In this document: positions 22,263-34,144 of the stretch, one piece after another | Position numbering within the stretch: position 1 is the stretch's first letter | How the letters are laid out: the number at the start of each line of letters is the position of its first letter | Source: Dillenia suffruticosa | Lineage: Eukaryota; Streptophyta; Magnoliopsida; Dilleniales; Dilleniaceae | DNA: 64,000 nucleotides | NCBI GenBank assembly: GCA_033439265.1 | Contig: JAVTVX010000002.1 | Location: 10,576,174-10,640,173, forward strand | Reading direction: 5' to 3' | Program-made: the position numbers and the translations under genes | Notes under the pieces: generated by a model | The model's database searches: none | Told to the model about the DNA's origin: nothing | Seen by the model: only the letters and a program-made list of their open reading frames with translations

Positions 22263-25200
22263 GAACAATTTTCTGGTTCCATAACTTGTTAATGATGGAT
22301 ATTGTTAAAAAAATTCATGAAGGGAACTAGCTGAAAGTAGCTGGAGCAAGCTCTTTGACAATAAAATGACTTACAAAGGCCGTTGTCCTCTCCTGAAGGC
22401 AACAAAGCAAAATTTCTCATCCTCAAAGCCACGCAGTGGTTCACCTTTGGAACGCTATTAAAGAAAAGAAAAGAAGTGCATAAGATGGAAATTTTCCAAA
22501 GACCAGATAATAGTTTGCTGAAAGCATATAAACAAAACAAAGTGCAATAAGAAAGATAAGTAAAAGAGTAGAAATTACAGAGGCTCAAAAGGAAGTAAGC
22601 TATGTTCCAATTGGACAGCAAAGTGAATACATATGAACAACAGCCATGAAACAAACAAAGAGCAACTACATGCAATTTAGTAACCAAATCTTCAGAAAAC
22701 CCACACCACACTAAGCTCCCATTGAAATTTTATAGGACTAGAATATCCTAAGCTACAAAGAAAATTAATTCTGTCATATGATAAATTATGAGAGATGAAA
22801 TTTCGTATGGGAAGCCTTTCAAGAAAAAATTCCATAACAGCAAAACAAATTAAGGACGAACCTTATACGCACGTTGAGATGTTGTCCTTTCCAACTGTTG
22901 AACAAAATGACAATATTTTTCAGCATTCTCCAGTGGACAACGTCCATCATGAGGACGCTGCAGTAAAAATAGCCATGTAAAAATATGGCAGATGAACACA
23001 TACAACTCTTGAGCAAATATTTGTAAAATGGTATAATGATCTAACTCACCGGGCCAACTATGAAGGCACCACCTCTGTATGGCACTATATCTTTAGAAGA
23101 TTCAGTGGATGCATCTTTGGTTTTGCGGCACCTCTGTAAATTCATACAAAGGAATACTTAACAAAATTCAAATTTAACTCCAAAAGGGACTAAATGAAAA
23201 CATAATGCATCCAGGCATTTAAATTCAAAGCAAAATACTTACACTTTTCTCCATCCATAATATATGTGATCGCATAGTGGTTATAATGCTGGAACCTTGT
23301 GGTGTACCAGGTTCAACCAAAACCTGCATAAAATTTCAACAAGGATGTCGATGAGGATCTTCACAAAAAACACAAGGTCAAAGGACAAGCATAAAAGGGC
23401 CAACTTCCAGAGAAGTAGCCCGGATGACCAAGCTGGCTCTGTCCAACTTGATTAAAAAAATGCAGTTTTAATGATATTCACTTTTTCCTAGGCTGTACAC
23501 AGTGCCAGTGAAAAGTACTAAACCAGGGCCACTAGTCTCAAAGGAAAACCAAAACTGCACCCAAACTTTTGGAATTTAAGCCCCTATGACCCTGGAAACA
23601 GGAACAAGATGGATACAGGAGATAGAGACCTTAGCTGCATGGTGCTGGAGATTCTATACCAGTGGTTATTGGAGCAAAGATAGGTACTTAAACGTTAAAA
23701 AAATAATAAAAATTAAAAAATTAAAAAAAAATAATAAATAAATATTTCAGTGAACTTACATTACAAGTAACTGAGCACCAGAGACTGATACAATACAAAA
23801 TTCCTTTATAAGTAAGCCCTGTTGAATCTGAATTACCAGAACATCCTGTGTGAGAACCCAAAGCTGGCGCAGCACAGTGATTCGATCTTTCAGTGAAGGG
23901 ATCTCTCCTAAAACATAAGACTAATTAAAAAGTCACTAAACATGCTCAGATCAAGGAAGTTCTAATGTGCAGCAGGAGACATTTGAACAAGTGAAACTGT
24001 GATGCTGCTTGGAGTTAATATCATATGAAAACATAAAACCATCAAGACAGTGAAGAGACGTCGAACAGAGTTCCAAGCGACTTACAGCAATTAAAAGGTC
24101 ATGTTTTCTCTCGGACTTTTGGACATTCTGAATAAAAGCTGGAATGCTATTATAACTGTGAATTAGAGGCAAGTCCTTCAAATCTATCACATTAACAGCA
24201 TCCATAACTAGGAGTATCAAACTCATTCTCTCAAAATAATAGCAAGTATGCATTACTAGGAGTATCAAATTCTTTCTCTCAAAGTCAATATCTTGATGAA
24301 GATAACTATTCTTGTTAGAAACTTAGAAGCATTTGACGGGAAAGGCATGTTGGTGTATGTGACAATAACACAAGCCCTCCCATATCACCAATTTAAGAGA
24401 AACTATAGAACTGACTAAGATTAAGTACGCCAAGAGGTAGGCCAATGAATCCCATGGAAGGTATGAGCACTAATATGTATGTTCTTGCCAGTGGGAGAGC
24501 CACATAAGAACCCATGAATGCACTAAGGAAGAGGAATTATTCTTGACACTAAAACAACTTAGGGAGCTTCATAGCACTATTTGAGTGTGTAAGATATATC
24601 ATCAAGCTCAATGAAGTAGACTTCACTGCTAAATGTTCTAGTCATCGAAAGCACTGATTCGTTCTACCTTGTTAATTGCCGAGACAAGATGATCAGGAGC
24701 CTCCAATTACCTCGAACAAGGTGCTGACCAGCACGTTGCATTGACTGGGACGGCTCGACTAAATTGATTCTTTGCAAAGACTTTGGCCAGCCCTACGCAT
24801 CACTCAAACAAGAACAAACTTTTCAAACATAAAACCACAGAATTCAAAGCAGCAGAATTAGTGAGTAGCAAAGGTCGAAACATCCATTTCAGTAGTACCG
24901 GACACTTACCAAAATGCCGAACCAGTTCCAGCATCAAAATCCAATACCTTAGCTGGTGAAAATCCAGGTAGCCTCTTATGAACCTATAATAAAAAATTCT
25001 CCATCAATACCAAAACTCATAAAGCATATATCAAAAATTTCAAAACCCTAACATCTATTGAGAAATCAGAAAGTAATGCTCTATACTATGAAGCACGCAC
25101 ATTGACATAAGACCTTGGATGCAACAGGACATGGACATGGTAACACAAAAAAAAGGTGAAAAAATTAACATTATTCTAAACTAAAATAGGACCTTGGCAA

Positions 25201-25347
25201 CATTATTTGGAAAATTTTTGAAAAATTAGCATTACTTGGAAAACACATGAAGCACAGGCACTGAAATAGGACCTTGGATGCAACATGACACCAACACGCT
25301 AACAAAGAAAAGTTTTGAAAAATCTACATTATTATAAACTAATGTAG

Positions 25348-25603
25348 TGTTGGAATGATGCATTTATTTAGGAATGTTTCATATTACGTAGAAATATTTA
25401 TTTTAGGAAAATAAATGTAGTTTTTGAATGATTGATTTAGATGCTATTTTATGACCTATTTTATGGCTGTAAATTAGGAGTAATTAGGAGTTAGTTTCCT
25501 AATTCTTTATCTATCTTATTGTATATATAGATGAGGCATATCATCTCTTATGAATAAGATGGAGATTATTCGGCTAGATATTCTAAAACCTACCGATTCC
25601 ATA
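25348..25603 (+). repeat. 5' LTR of copia-1
   Basis: 256 bp, aligned end to end with 30167-30422. It contains a TGTATATATAG promoter-like motif about 90 bp before its 3' end. The last two bases are TA instead of CA. Confidence 0.95.
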
Positions 25604-25615
25604 TGGTATCAGAGC
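25604..25615 (+). other. Primer-binding site of copia-1
   Basis: TGGTATCAGAGC, the standard complement of the plant initiator methionine tRNA 3' end, immediately after the LTR. Confidence 0.95.
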
Positions 25616-25729
25616 TTTAGGCTCGTTTCTGGTATCAAAATCCTGTGGTAGTTTTTCTCTCTCAGTTTTTTCTACAGCAATTCTCATCTATTATTTCTAA
25701 AACAAGCTACTATATCTGGCACATCAAGT

Positions 25730-28700
25730 GTGGGTGACCACATACTTGGTTCTAGTCCAACGAGATCCTCTTCTTCAAAAATCAATCTTTTGATCTATGA
25801 TAATCTCTCTACTCAACCAATCATCCATAAACTCAATAGAGAAAATTATCTCCAATGGTCCCAGTCAGTCAAGCTCTTCATCAAAGGACGAGGAAAGTTC
25901 GGTTTTTTAACTGGAGTAACGAAAAAACCAAAGGAAGGTCCTGAAGTGATTGAGATCTGGGAATCGGAGAATGCCCTAATCATGTCTTGGTTGATAAATT
26001 CAATGGAGCTGTCAATCAGCAAGACATACATGTTTCTTACTACCGCCCAAGAAATCTGGGAGGCTGCAAAGGAGACTTTCTCAAATCTGGAAAATTCAGC
26101 TCAGATTTATAAAATTTCTACTCAAATTTGGAATACAAAACAAGGTAATCTAAGTGTCTTACAATATTACAATACTCTTAGAACCTTGTGGCAGGAGTTG
26201 GATTTATTTTATGATTATGAATGATATTGTCCACAAGACAGTGTCATATTTAAGAGAATGATTGAAAAAGAGCGTGTTTTTACTTTTTTGGCTGGTCTGA
26301 ATAATGATCTCGATGAGGTTTGTGGAAGAATTATTGGACGTGAGATCTTGCCATCCACTCGGGAAGTATTCTCCGAAGTCCGCAGGGAGAAAAGCAGAAG
26401 GAATGTTATGCTGGGAAAGGAAACTCGAGAGACTCTTGAAACAGAATCATCAGCACTGGCAGCCAAAAGCAATCGATTCTCTAACACCTCAAATAGAGGT
26501 AACGATACTCGGAATAAAAGGGGAAACAGACCCTGGTGCGATCATTGTAAAAAACCTGGTCATACCCGTGAGACTTGCTGGAAGTTGCATGGAAAGCCTC
26601 CTTATTTGAAAAATGGACAATCTGATCAAGTGACTAGCAGAGTTCTCCAAACGGGTTTAGAAGAATCAACACCCGAAAATTCTCTAGTTTCCCTTAATAA
26701 AGAACAGTTAAAATGTCTCATGAAACTCCTGAATTCAACTTGTATTCCATCTGCCTCCATTGCACAGAAAGGTAATTTTTCTCAGACCTTCAGTGTACTA
26801 ACTGAGGACAGAACTCCTTAGATCCTAGATTCTGGTGCCTCTGATCATATGACAAGTTGTTCTTCACTCTTCTCCACTTATACTTCTTGTGCTGGTAATT
26901 TGAAAGTAAAGATTGCTGATGGTTCATTAGCCACTGTAGCAGGGAAAGGGTCAATTATTTTGTCAAAAAATCTGATCTTAAAATCTATACTTCATGTTCC
27001 TTTACTTACATGTAATCTGTTGTCCATTAGCAAACTCACTCATGATCAAAATTGTGTGGCTAAATTTGGTTCCTCCTCATGTCAATTTCAGGAACTGGTT
27101 TCGGGCAAGATGATTGGCAATGCTAAAAAGTGTGGAGGATTTTACTACCTTGACAAGGAAGACTCAAATAGACAAAGTTCGGTTTGCAAATCCTTTTCTG
27201 TTTCTTTATGTGAAAATAATATCATGTTGTGGTACTATAAACTCGGCCACCCTAACTTTCCCTACTTGAAAAATTTATTTTCATCTCTTTTCAATAATAA
27301 AGATACATCTTCCTTTCAGTGTGAGATTTGTCAATTTTCTAAACATCATCGTGCATCATTTCCAGTACAGTCATATAAGCATTCCGCCACTTTCTCAATA
27401 ATACATAGTGATATTTGGGGTCCTTCACGAATAAAAAATTTTTCGGGGACTAGATGGTTTATTACCTTCATCGATGATCATACTAGATTATGTTGGGTAT
27501 TTCTCTTGAAGGCAAAATCTGAAATAGAACATGTCTTTAAAAGCTTTTACTCAATGGTCAAAACTCAATTTCAAACCCAAATTCAAATTCTTAGAACAGA
27601 CAATGGGAGCGAATATTTCAAAAATATTCTTGGAGCATTTCTTCAAAAAGAGTGAATCATTTATCAAAATAGTTGTACAAATACTCCACAACAAAATGGG
27701 TTGGCAGAAAGGAAAAACAAACACTTACTTGAGGTTGCCAAATCCTTAATATTTACCACAAATGTGTCAAAACCTTTTTGGGGGGAAGCTATTCTTACTA
27801 CCTCATTTCTCATTAATAGGATGCCTACTCGGGTTCTAGGATACAAGACTCCTCTAGAAGTGTTTCAAAGTGTCTATCCAACAAATCGCTTAATTACCAA
27901 TTTACCACTTAGGATATTTGGGTATACCTCCTTTGTTCATATCCATTCTCATAACCGTAGCAAATTTGATCTAAGGGCTGTCAAATGTGTTTTTCTCGGA
28001 TATTCACCAACAAAAAAAGGGTATAAGTGCTTTGATCCAAAAACTAAGAAGATGTTTGTTAGTATGGATGTTTTCTTCTTTGAGAATCAGCCTTACTTCA
28101 TCAAAAACTCACTTCAGGGGGAGAATGCGACCACAGAAGAGAGTTTTTGTAATTTTTGGGATACATTGGCTACTATTTTTTCAGACCGATCAAACTCAGT
28201 TAGCCCTATCAATTGTTATCCTACTCCATTTATGCCTCTCATTTCTACTCATATTCATCTTCCAGATCAAGAAATACCCACTACAATCACTAAAGAAACA
28301 GAATTGGAAATTCAAAATCCAAAATTACTTGTCTATGAGAGATGGAAAAGAAAAGAAAATAAAGGAATTCACACATTTGAGTAGAACCAGTCATTGGATC
28401 CACCAGTTCTTGATGATGCGTCAAATCAGAATTCTCTTACACATCATGCCACCTATGAAAATCAAAGTAATTCAACACTTGTTGAGAATCTAGATATTCC
28501 TATTGCTCTTAGAAAAGGAAAAAGAACTTATATGTCTCACCGTTTTTCAGATTACATATGCTATAGTAGTTTGTCTCCTCCCTATCGGGCTTTTGCTACT
28601 AATCTGACCAATATAGCAATTCCCAAGTCAATCCAAGAGCATTGAGTATTCCAGAATGGAGAGCAGTAGTTATGGAGGAGATTAAAGTACCAGAGAAAAA

Positions 28701-30136
28701 TGAAATATGGGAGTGTGTATCAATACCGAAGGGAAAGAAAACAGTAGGGTGTAAGTGGGTATTCGCAGTGAAATATAATTCGGATGGATCAATAGAAAGA
28801 TTCAAAACTCACTTGGTTGCAAAAGGATTCACACAGTCGTATGGGATAGACTACCAAGAAACATTTGTCCCGGTAGCGAAACTCAATACTATTCGTGTTT
28901 TTCTCTCTATTGCAGCTAATTTAGGCTGGAAGATTTCACAATTAGATGTCAAGAATGCCTTTCTAAACGGAGAATTGACAGAAGAAGTTTTTATGGATAT
29001 TCCTCCTAGTTTTATAGATGTCTATGGCACTAATACAGTTTGCAAACTAAAAAAAATCTCTCTATGGATTGAATCAATCTTCTAGAGCCTGGTTTGATTG
29101 TTTCTCAAAGATGGTGAAGAAATATGATTACACTCAAATTCAAACCGATCATACTTTATTTTTCAAAAAGTCTCAAGATGGGAAGATCTCAGTCTTAATT
29201 GTATACATTGATGATATTCTACTTACAGGGGATGATATAACTGAAGGAGAAAGAATGAAGAAAGTTCTAGCCAAAGAATTTGAAATCAATGATCTCGGGC
29301 CTATGAAATACTTTCTTGGTATGGAAGTTGCAAGATCAAAGAAAGGGATTTATGTATCACAAAGGAAATATATCATTGACCTGCTCAGAGAGACAGGTTT
29401 TCTAGAAAGTAAACCGGCTGATACACCAATTGAAGAGAATCACAAGTTATGATATAAGAAAGGAGAGGTCCCTATTGATAAAGGTAGATATCAAAGGTTA
29501 GTGGGACGTTTAATTTATCTGTCTCATACACAACCTGATATTGCCTACGCCGTTAGTGTTGTCAGCCAATTTATGCATGAGCCTTATGAGGAACATCTGG
29601 AAGCAGTTCAACGTATTTTGAGATACCTCAAGGGAACTCCTGGAAAGGGACTTTTTTTCAAGAAAAATGATTCAAGAAAGATAGAGGCATTCACTGATAC
29701 TGATTGGGCCAGGTCAGTTAGTGATAGAAGGTCTACTACTGGGTATTGTACATTTATATGGGGCAGCCTAGTGACTTGGAGGAGCAAAAAGCAATCAGTG
29801 GTAGCAAGAAGCAGTGCTGAGGCTGAATTTCGAGCTCTTGCACAAGGAATATGCGAACTTCTATGGCTAAGAAGAATCATGGATGGGCTTTCACTTCAAG
29901 ATGAGAATCCTATGTTACTGTACTGTTACAACAAGTCAGCAATCAGTATTACTCACAATCCAACTCACCATGACCGTACTAAACACATAGAAGTGAATAG
30001 ACATTTCATTAAAGAAAAGATTGAAGAAAGATTTGTGTGTATACCCTACATTACATCCAAGGGACAACTTACAGATTTCTTAACCAAAGGCTTATCACGA
30101 GTCAGATTTGAAGAACTCCTATCCAAGTTGACATGA
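25730..30136 (+). pseudogene. copia-1 gag-pol, multiply interrupted
   Basis: Gag (25730-26821) has the copia capsid block and an intact zinc knuckle Cys-x2-Cys-x4-His-x4-Cys at about 26538-26580. The protease site Leu-Asp-Ser-Gly-Ala-Ser-Asp-His is at about 26825-26850. Integrase follows, with His-Ser-Asp-Ile-Trp-Gly-Pro, Phe-Ile-Asp-Asp and Asp-Asn-Gly-Ser-Glu. RT (28642-29452) has Trp-Val-Phe-Ala-Val-Lys and the catalytic Tyr-Ile-Asp-Asp-Ile-Leu. RNase H (29501-30136) has Asp-Thr-Asp-Trp-Ala and Ser-Ser-Ala-Glu-Ala-Glu. In-frame stops occur at 26222-26224, 26819-26821, 27653-27655, 28382-28384 and 29450-29452, and a one-base gain in an A-run near 29050 shifts RT. The expected gag ATG is probably the ATA just upstream of 25730. 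No functional polyprotein can be made. Confidence 0.93.
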
Positions 30137-30166
30137 TTGATATCTATGCTCCAACTTGAGGGGGAG

Positions 30167-30422
30167 TGTTGGAATGATGCATTTATTTAGGAATGTTTCC
30201 TATTACTTAGAAATATTTATTTTAAGAAAATAAATGTAGTTTTTGAATGATTGATTTAGATCCTATTTTATGTCCTATTTTATGACTGTAAATTAGGAGT
30301 AATTAAGAGTTAATTTCCTAATTCTTTATCTATCTTATTGTATATATAGATGAGGCACATCATCTCTTATGAATAAGATGGAGATTATTCGGTTAGGTAT
30401 TTTAAAACCTACCGATTCCACA
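30167..30422 (+). repeat. 3' LTR of copia-1
   Basis: 256 bp, preceded by the polypurine tract at 30159-30166 and followed by the TGTAG target-site duplication. Confidence 0.95.
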
Positions 30423-30599
30423 TGTAGGACTTTGGTAACATCACTATAAAGGTTTTGAAAAGTTTTTAAAAAAATTAACATTAATTAGAAATCAAAATGT
30501 ATCGTTTCATACCATGAAGCACAGGCCATAGATGCAAAAGGGCAGGGACATAGTAACACAGAAACGTTTTCAAAATTAACATTATTATAAACAAAGTGT

Positions 30600-32556
30600 T
30601 GTCTTGTGTCAGCATCTAAGAATTGTGTACGGTGCAATTGGTGGCATGTTGGGATTGATTTACAGAGAGGCTGGAGGACATTTAAGAGCTCAGCCGGTGC
30701 ACAAAGTGCTTCTCGGCTTAGTGTAGGGATAGGGGGAGGGTGAGTGTATATGTATATAGCCTTCCCTTTGTATTTTTTATAAAGAGACTGTTTCTACGTC
30801 TCAAACACACAACCTCGAGGTCACCAAATAAGCAACTCTACCGTTGCACCATGGTTCACCCTCTTTCAAGAGGCTGGAGGACATTGGAGCAAGAAAAATA
30901 ATGACTACTCAAGGCAAAAATTTGGTGGTTCTGGGTATTCCTTGGGATGTTGGTGATCAAGGGTTAAGGGGACAGATTGACAGTTTGGTGAATTGGCCGA
31001 TGCTACGCAAATGAAGGACCATGCATCAGGACAATCTCGTGGGATTGGTTATGTCACTTATGCCAGTTTTGAAGATGCAGAGACACTTTTGGCACAACAC
31101 ATCATCGACGGAAGAATGCTTCAAGTTAAAGTTGCACACTCCAAAGGAAGAAATGGTCTCAACTCTTGAGACTACCGCTTGAGTATTTGTGGCTAGAATA
31201 CCTCCAAGCATGACGGATGATGAATTCAATAGCTATTTCATTAAGTTTGGTCCGATATTAGAAACATGTATGCCAAAGGAACCTATGACAAAGCAACACC
31301 GGGAATTGGGTTTGAAACATATGAAACCCCAGACTCGGTAGATCAGCTAATGTCAGGCATGCATGACCCAAAAGGTTTTTCAGTTTTTGTGGACCGTGCA
31401 ACTCCAAAGAGTGGCTCAAAGGGATTTAGAGTCTCAAAGCATAATCTCAGGATATCATATTCTTCCATGAGGTTAGACACCGATGGCTCGAATGCTATTG
31501 AATCTTACCCAAAAGTCCTGTAAAGTGATTGTCAAAAGAGCAACTTGTTACCATCTTCAGATGGCTCAACATCATAGGGTCGTGGGCCAGATCCAAGATT
31601 CATTGCTGACGGAGATACCATTTTTTAGTCTTGGGTAATGGTGAACAAAATGCTGATGCTTGCACCAGCAAGATCGCAGGAGGTTGTTTGTTAGTTGCAT
31701 TCCCCTTGAAGCTACCACAGATGACCTGCATGCTATTTTAGTCGGTCTGGATGGGTCTATAACGTTTGCAGATGATGCTACAGCTATTCATGTCAACCAA
31801 TGAAGATACCTTCTTCATGTCAAGAGTGTTTGCCGTCAGAAGTTAGGTTGGGGCTACTATTGATAATGAAGGTTCTACTGCATCTGCAAGTGCTTCAACA
31901 CCTAAGTGGTGAAAGGGGCTCTTCCTCAGACATATAATTGAAGCTAGTTCTGTTGATGTGCGATTACATGTCAGTCAGTTTAGCAAAGTTTTAAAAGTGT
32001 ATCTTCCTAAGGATGATGAAAGGACTTCTCTTGATTTGTTACATTTGCTGATGGAGTCTCAACAGAGTATGCATCTCAAAAAGAACATCGAATACCCACG
32101 CAAAAGATTGTTTTAGATTGTGTAGCTCCACTTCAGATGCAACCGCTAGGATATGTTCACCAAGTGAGAGTTTTTGATGTCGTCTTTGCACAGTTTCGTG
32201 GTGCATTCACAAATCAGCCAGTTAGAACACCAACCGGTATCGAACATACTAAGATAAAAGCTGTCGGCTTCTCACTGATAGGTAGGACTCATTACTTCAT
32301 AACTTGTGGTAGCTTTGCCGTCAAGCATAGCATCAATGCTAAGAGTTTCTAAGGAACAGCAAGGGGTGGAGTAGGTTTCCTCTTCTAGTAGACACAAGAG
32401 AACTAGGATTTGACAAACAGATCCCGATAGTACTACATGTATGAGACAAGTTTAATTGTGTACAAGGTTGAAATCTATAACCACAATATGCATTGTGTTA
32501 ATATAGTTTGTTCATTTTCAAGTAAAACCATTTTTGCTTTAAAAGAAAAAAAAATT
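30600..32556 (+). pseudogene. Processed pseudogene of a multi-RRM RNA-binding protein
   Basis: Intronless, decayed copy of an mRNA for a protein with several RNA-recognition motifs. The probable start is ATG at 30901 (Met-Thr-Thr-Gln-Gly-Lys, then Val-Leu-Gly-Ile-Pro-Trp). RRM1 keeps an RNP-1 box Arg-Gly-Ile-Gly-Tyr-Val-Thr-Tyr near 31040. RRM2 begins with the RNP-2 box Val-Phe-Val-Ala-Arg-Ile-Pro-Pro near 31180. RRM3 begins Leu-Phe-Val-Ser-Cys-Ile-Pro near 31690 and trails off with Pro-Leu-Gln-Met-Gln-Pro near 32140. These pieces lie in different frames with several stops. An A-rich tract at about 32540-32554 looks like the remains of a poly(A) tail. It lies within an intron of the RSM22 pseudogene, in the opposite orientation. 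The parent gene was not identified. Confidence 0.75.
30683..30868 (-). mobile_element. Au-type SINE
   Basis: On the minus strand it reads from an A-box region (GTGCAACGGTAGAGTTGC) through a B-box region (GACCTCGAGGTxGTGTGTTTGAG) to the GAAACAGTCTCTTTA and AAGGCT phrases. It ends with a CTTTGTGCACCGGCTGA-like tail. This is the layout of the tRNA-derived Au SINE widespread in angiosperms. It is flanked by a perfect 17-bp direct repeat AGAGGCTGGAGGACATT at 30666-30682 and 30869-30885, the target-site duplication. It landed in the 5' leader of the RRM retrocopy, so it is younger than that copy. Confidence 0.85.
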
Positions 32557-32670
32557 GTGACTGTGTAATTGCATCACAAATTATGTATCCAACAATGAAC
32601 ATGATATTCATACTAGAAAGAAAAAATTCGAAGCCTTAGTTCAATTAATTTTGTACCTCACTAAGAACTC

Positions 32671-33150
32671 TGTTGGTTTATGAAGTGTCCACGTAGGGCA
32701 TAAAGTAAAAATTTTGAATTTTTACTTAAGGAGATAATGGGTGGTTAAACCCCATTATCCCATTCAACCAAAACACTCCTAATTTCTCTCAAAAATTTTA
32801 ATTCCAACACAACCTACGTGATGGAGAAGGTAACTTCTTGATTGAGAGCAAGAATAAGGGATTTTTCTTAGAAAGAAAAGAGAGAAAATACACAATTATT
32901 GAGAGTTTTACAAAATTCCAAGTAGGGAATTTTCGGATCATCGGACTAAGGATTGAGACGTTGTGATTCTGCGGTGATAGTTCGTTATACATGGCTATCA
33001 TCCCGATTACGAGTTGTTCCCGTTCAGAGTTTGCGGTTTTCGAGATCTTCTGCATCACCGATTGAGAAATACCGTGAACTTGATATTTTACGAGTCCGAA
33101 AAATTATTTTTATTGCTTTCGCTGCGTGATTGAGTCACCATTTTCTAACA
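32671..33150 (+). repeat. 5' LTR of copia-2
   Basis: 480 bp, matches 39342-39823 end to end with scattered substitutions and small indels. Confidence 0.95.
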
Positions 33151-34144
33151 TTGGTATTAGAGTCAAGGTTAAAAAATTTTTTTAATAATTTTTTTTTCGG
33201 AATTAAATTTGGGTATAAATATATAGGGTATAAAATTTGGGGTTAGAATCACGGATGAGTTTCGTTAATCCAATTGTACCACTATGTTACCCAACTCACG
33301 TAAAACACAAAAATAATTTTTTCGTAATTTTCTGAACACGATTAGGCCAAGAAAATTCCAATTGAAGCATTCGGCCGTGAATAGTGACCGAACCCTTTAA
33401 CCCCAGATTTGAGGAGTTTTAGGTCAAATCAGAGCGTGAAAATGGTAAATCTGTATTTGTCTTTGCTAAATCTACATTTTGATATATATATTGCATGTTG
33501 TTTATACCAGAATATGAGGATTTCAGAGACGGGTTGAAAAAACCCAGTTGTAGACAAATTCGGGTGAAGACGAAGCCCAACAGTAGGGTGCGTGCACAAC
33601 ACGTGCGCGGAGGCGTGGTTGTGCCTAGGGACGCGGCGCGTGAGGTCAACCGGTCCAGACCGGGTCTGGATCGAACCGAGTCAGACCCGACCCGCTACCG
33701 GGATCTGGGTTCCGACCCGCGCCCGCGTCCGGATCCGACCCAAGGACACGGGCAGCGCGCTTGCAGGCGCGTGCCTGATGCGCTGCGCATCTTGCACGCG
33801 CCCAGATACATCCCCGGCATGTGAGAGCATGTGGGACGTGCCGCCGGGGGTCTGGTGGCGCGTGAACCCTCATGGCGGCGCGTAAGCTGTCCAAAAATTG
33901 GATTTTTTTTAATTTTTGGGGGATTTGTGATAAAAAGTGACTATTTGTGGGTCTTTTATGCACCATATCCCAATCCGAATGGTGAGAGGCAATCCCAGAT
34001 TATGGTGTATGTTGTCCGTTGACTCATACGCTCGTTTTGGGGTCTGTACTCGAATCATTTTGGTTTTTGTGATTCGTAAAGTACATAAAATTGTAAATTT
34101 AAGTATCAATTGTCACTAATGTCTTTTTTCTATGTGACAGAGAC
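33151..34144 (+). other. copia-2 leader with a GC-rich block
   Basis: Non-coding leader between primer site and gag. 33580-33890 is strikingly GC-rich, with repeated GACCCG/GATCCGACCC phrases, unlike everything around it. The ORFs over it on both strands are Arg/Pro/Ala-rich composition artefacts. Confidence 0.7.

Larger units (their letters stand above)
25348..30422 (+). mobile_element. Ty1/copia retrotransposon (copia-1), full length, inactive
   Basis: Complete structure: 256-bp LTRs (25348-25603 and 30167-30422) running TGTTGG to CA (TA in the 5' copy), a 5-bp target-site duplication TGTAG at 25343-25347 and 30423-30427, a primer site TGGTATCAGAGC directly after the 5' LTR, and a polypurine tract GAGGGGGAG before the 3' LTR. 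Domain order gag, PR, IN, RT, RNase H identifies Ty1/copia. I count about 13 differences between the LTRs (about 5 percent), so the insertion is moderately old. It sits in the large intron of the RSM22 pseudogene, opposite in orientation. Confidence 0.96.
25088..30597. repeat. Degenerate intronic minisatellite split by a copia element
   Basis: Copies beginning ATGAAGCAC start at 25088, 25247 and 30514. Each continues with a GGACCTTGG/GGACTTTGG phrase, GGTAACA and AACATTATTxTAAAC. Copy length without the insert is about 160-190 bp. The copia element at 25348-30422 interrupts the second copy. Confidence 0.7.

Noticed and set aside
22289-22711. 140-codon minus-strand ORF
   Set aside because: Mostly intron of the RSM22 pseudogene; the real exon (22454-22375) is in another frame.
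33419-33966. Overlapping Arg/Pro/Ala-rich ORFs in the copia-2 leader
   Set aside because: Composition effect of a GC-rich block; frames on both strands are open and none shows a domain.
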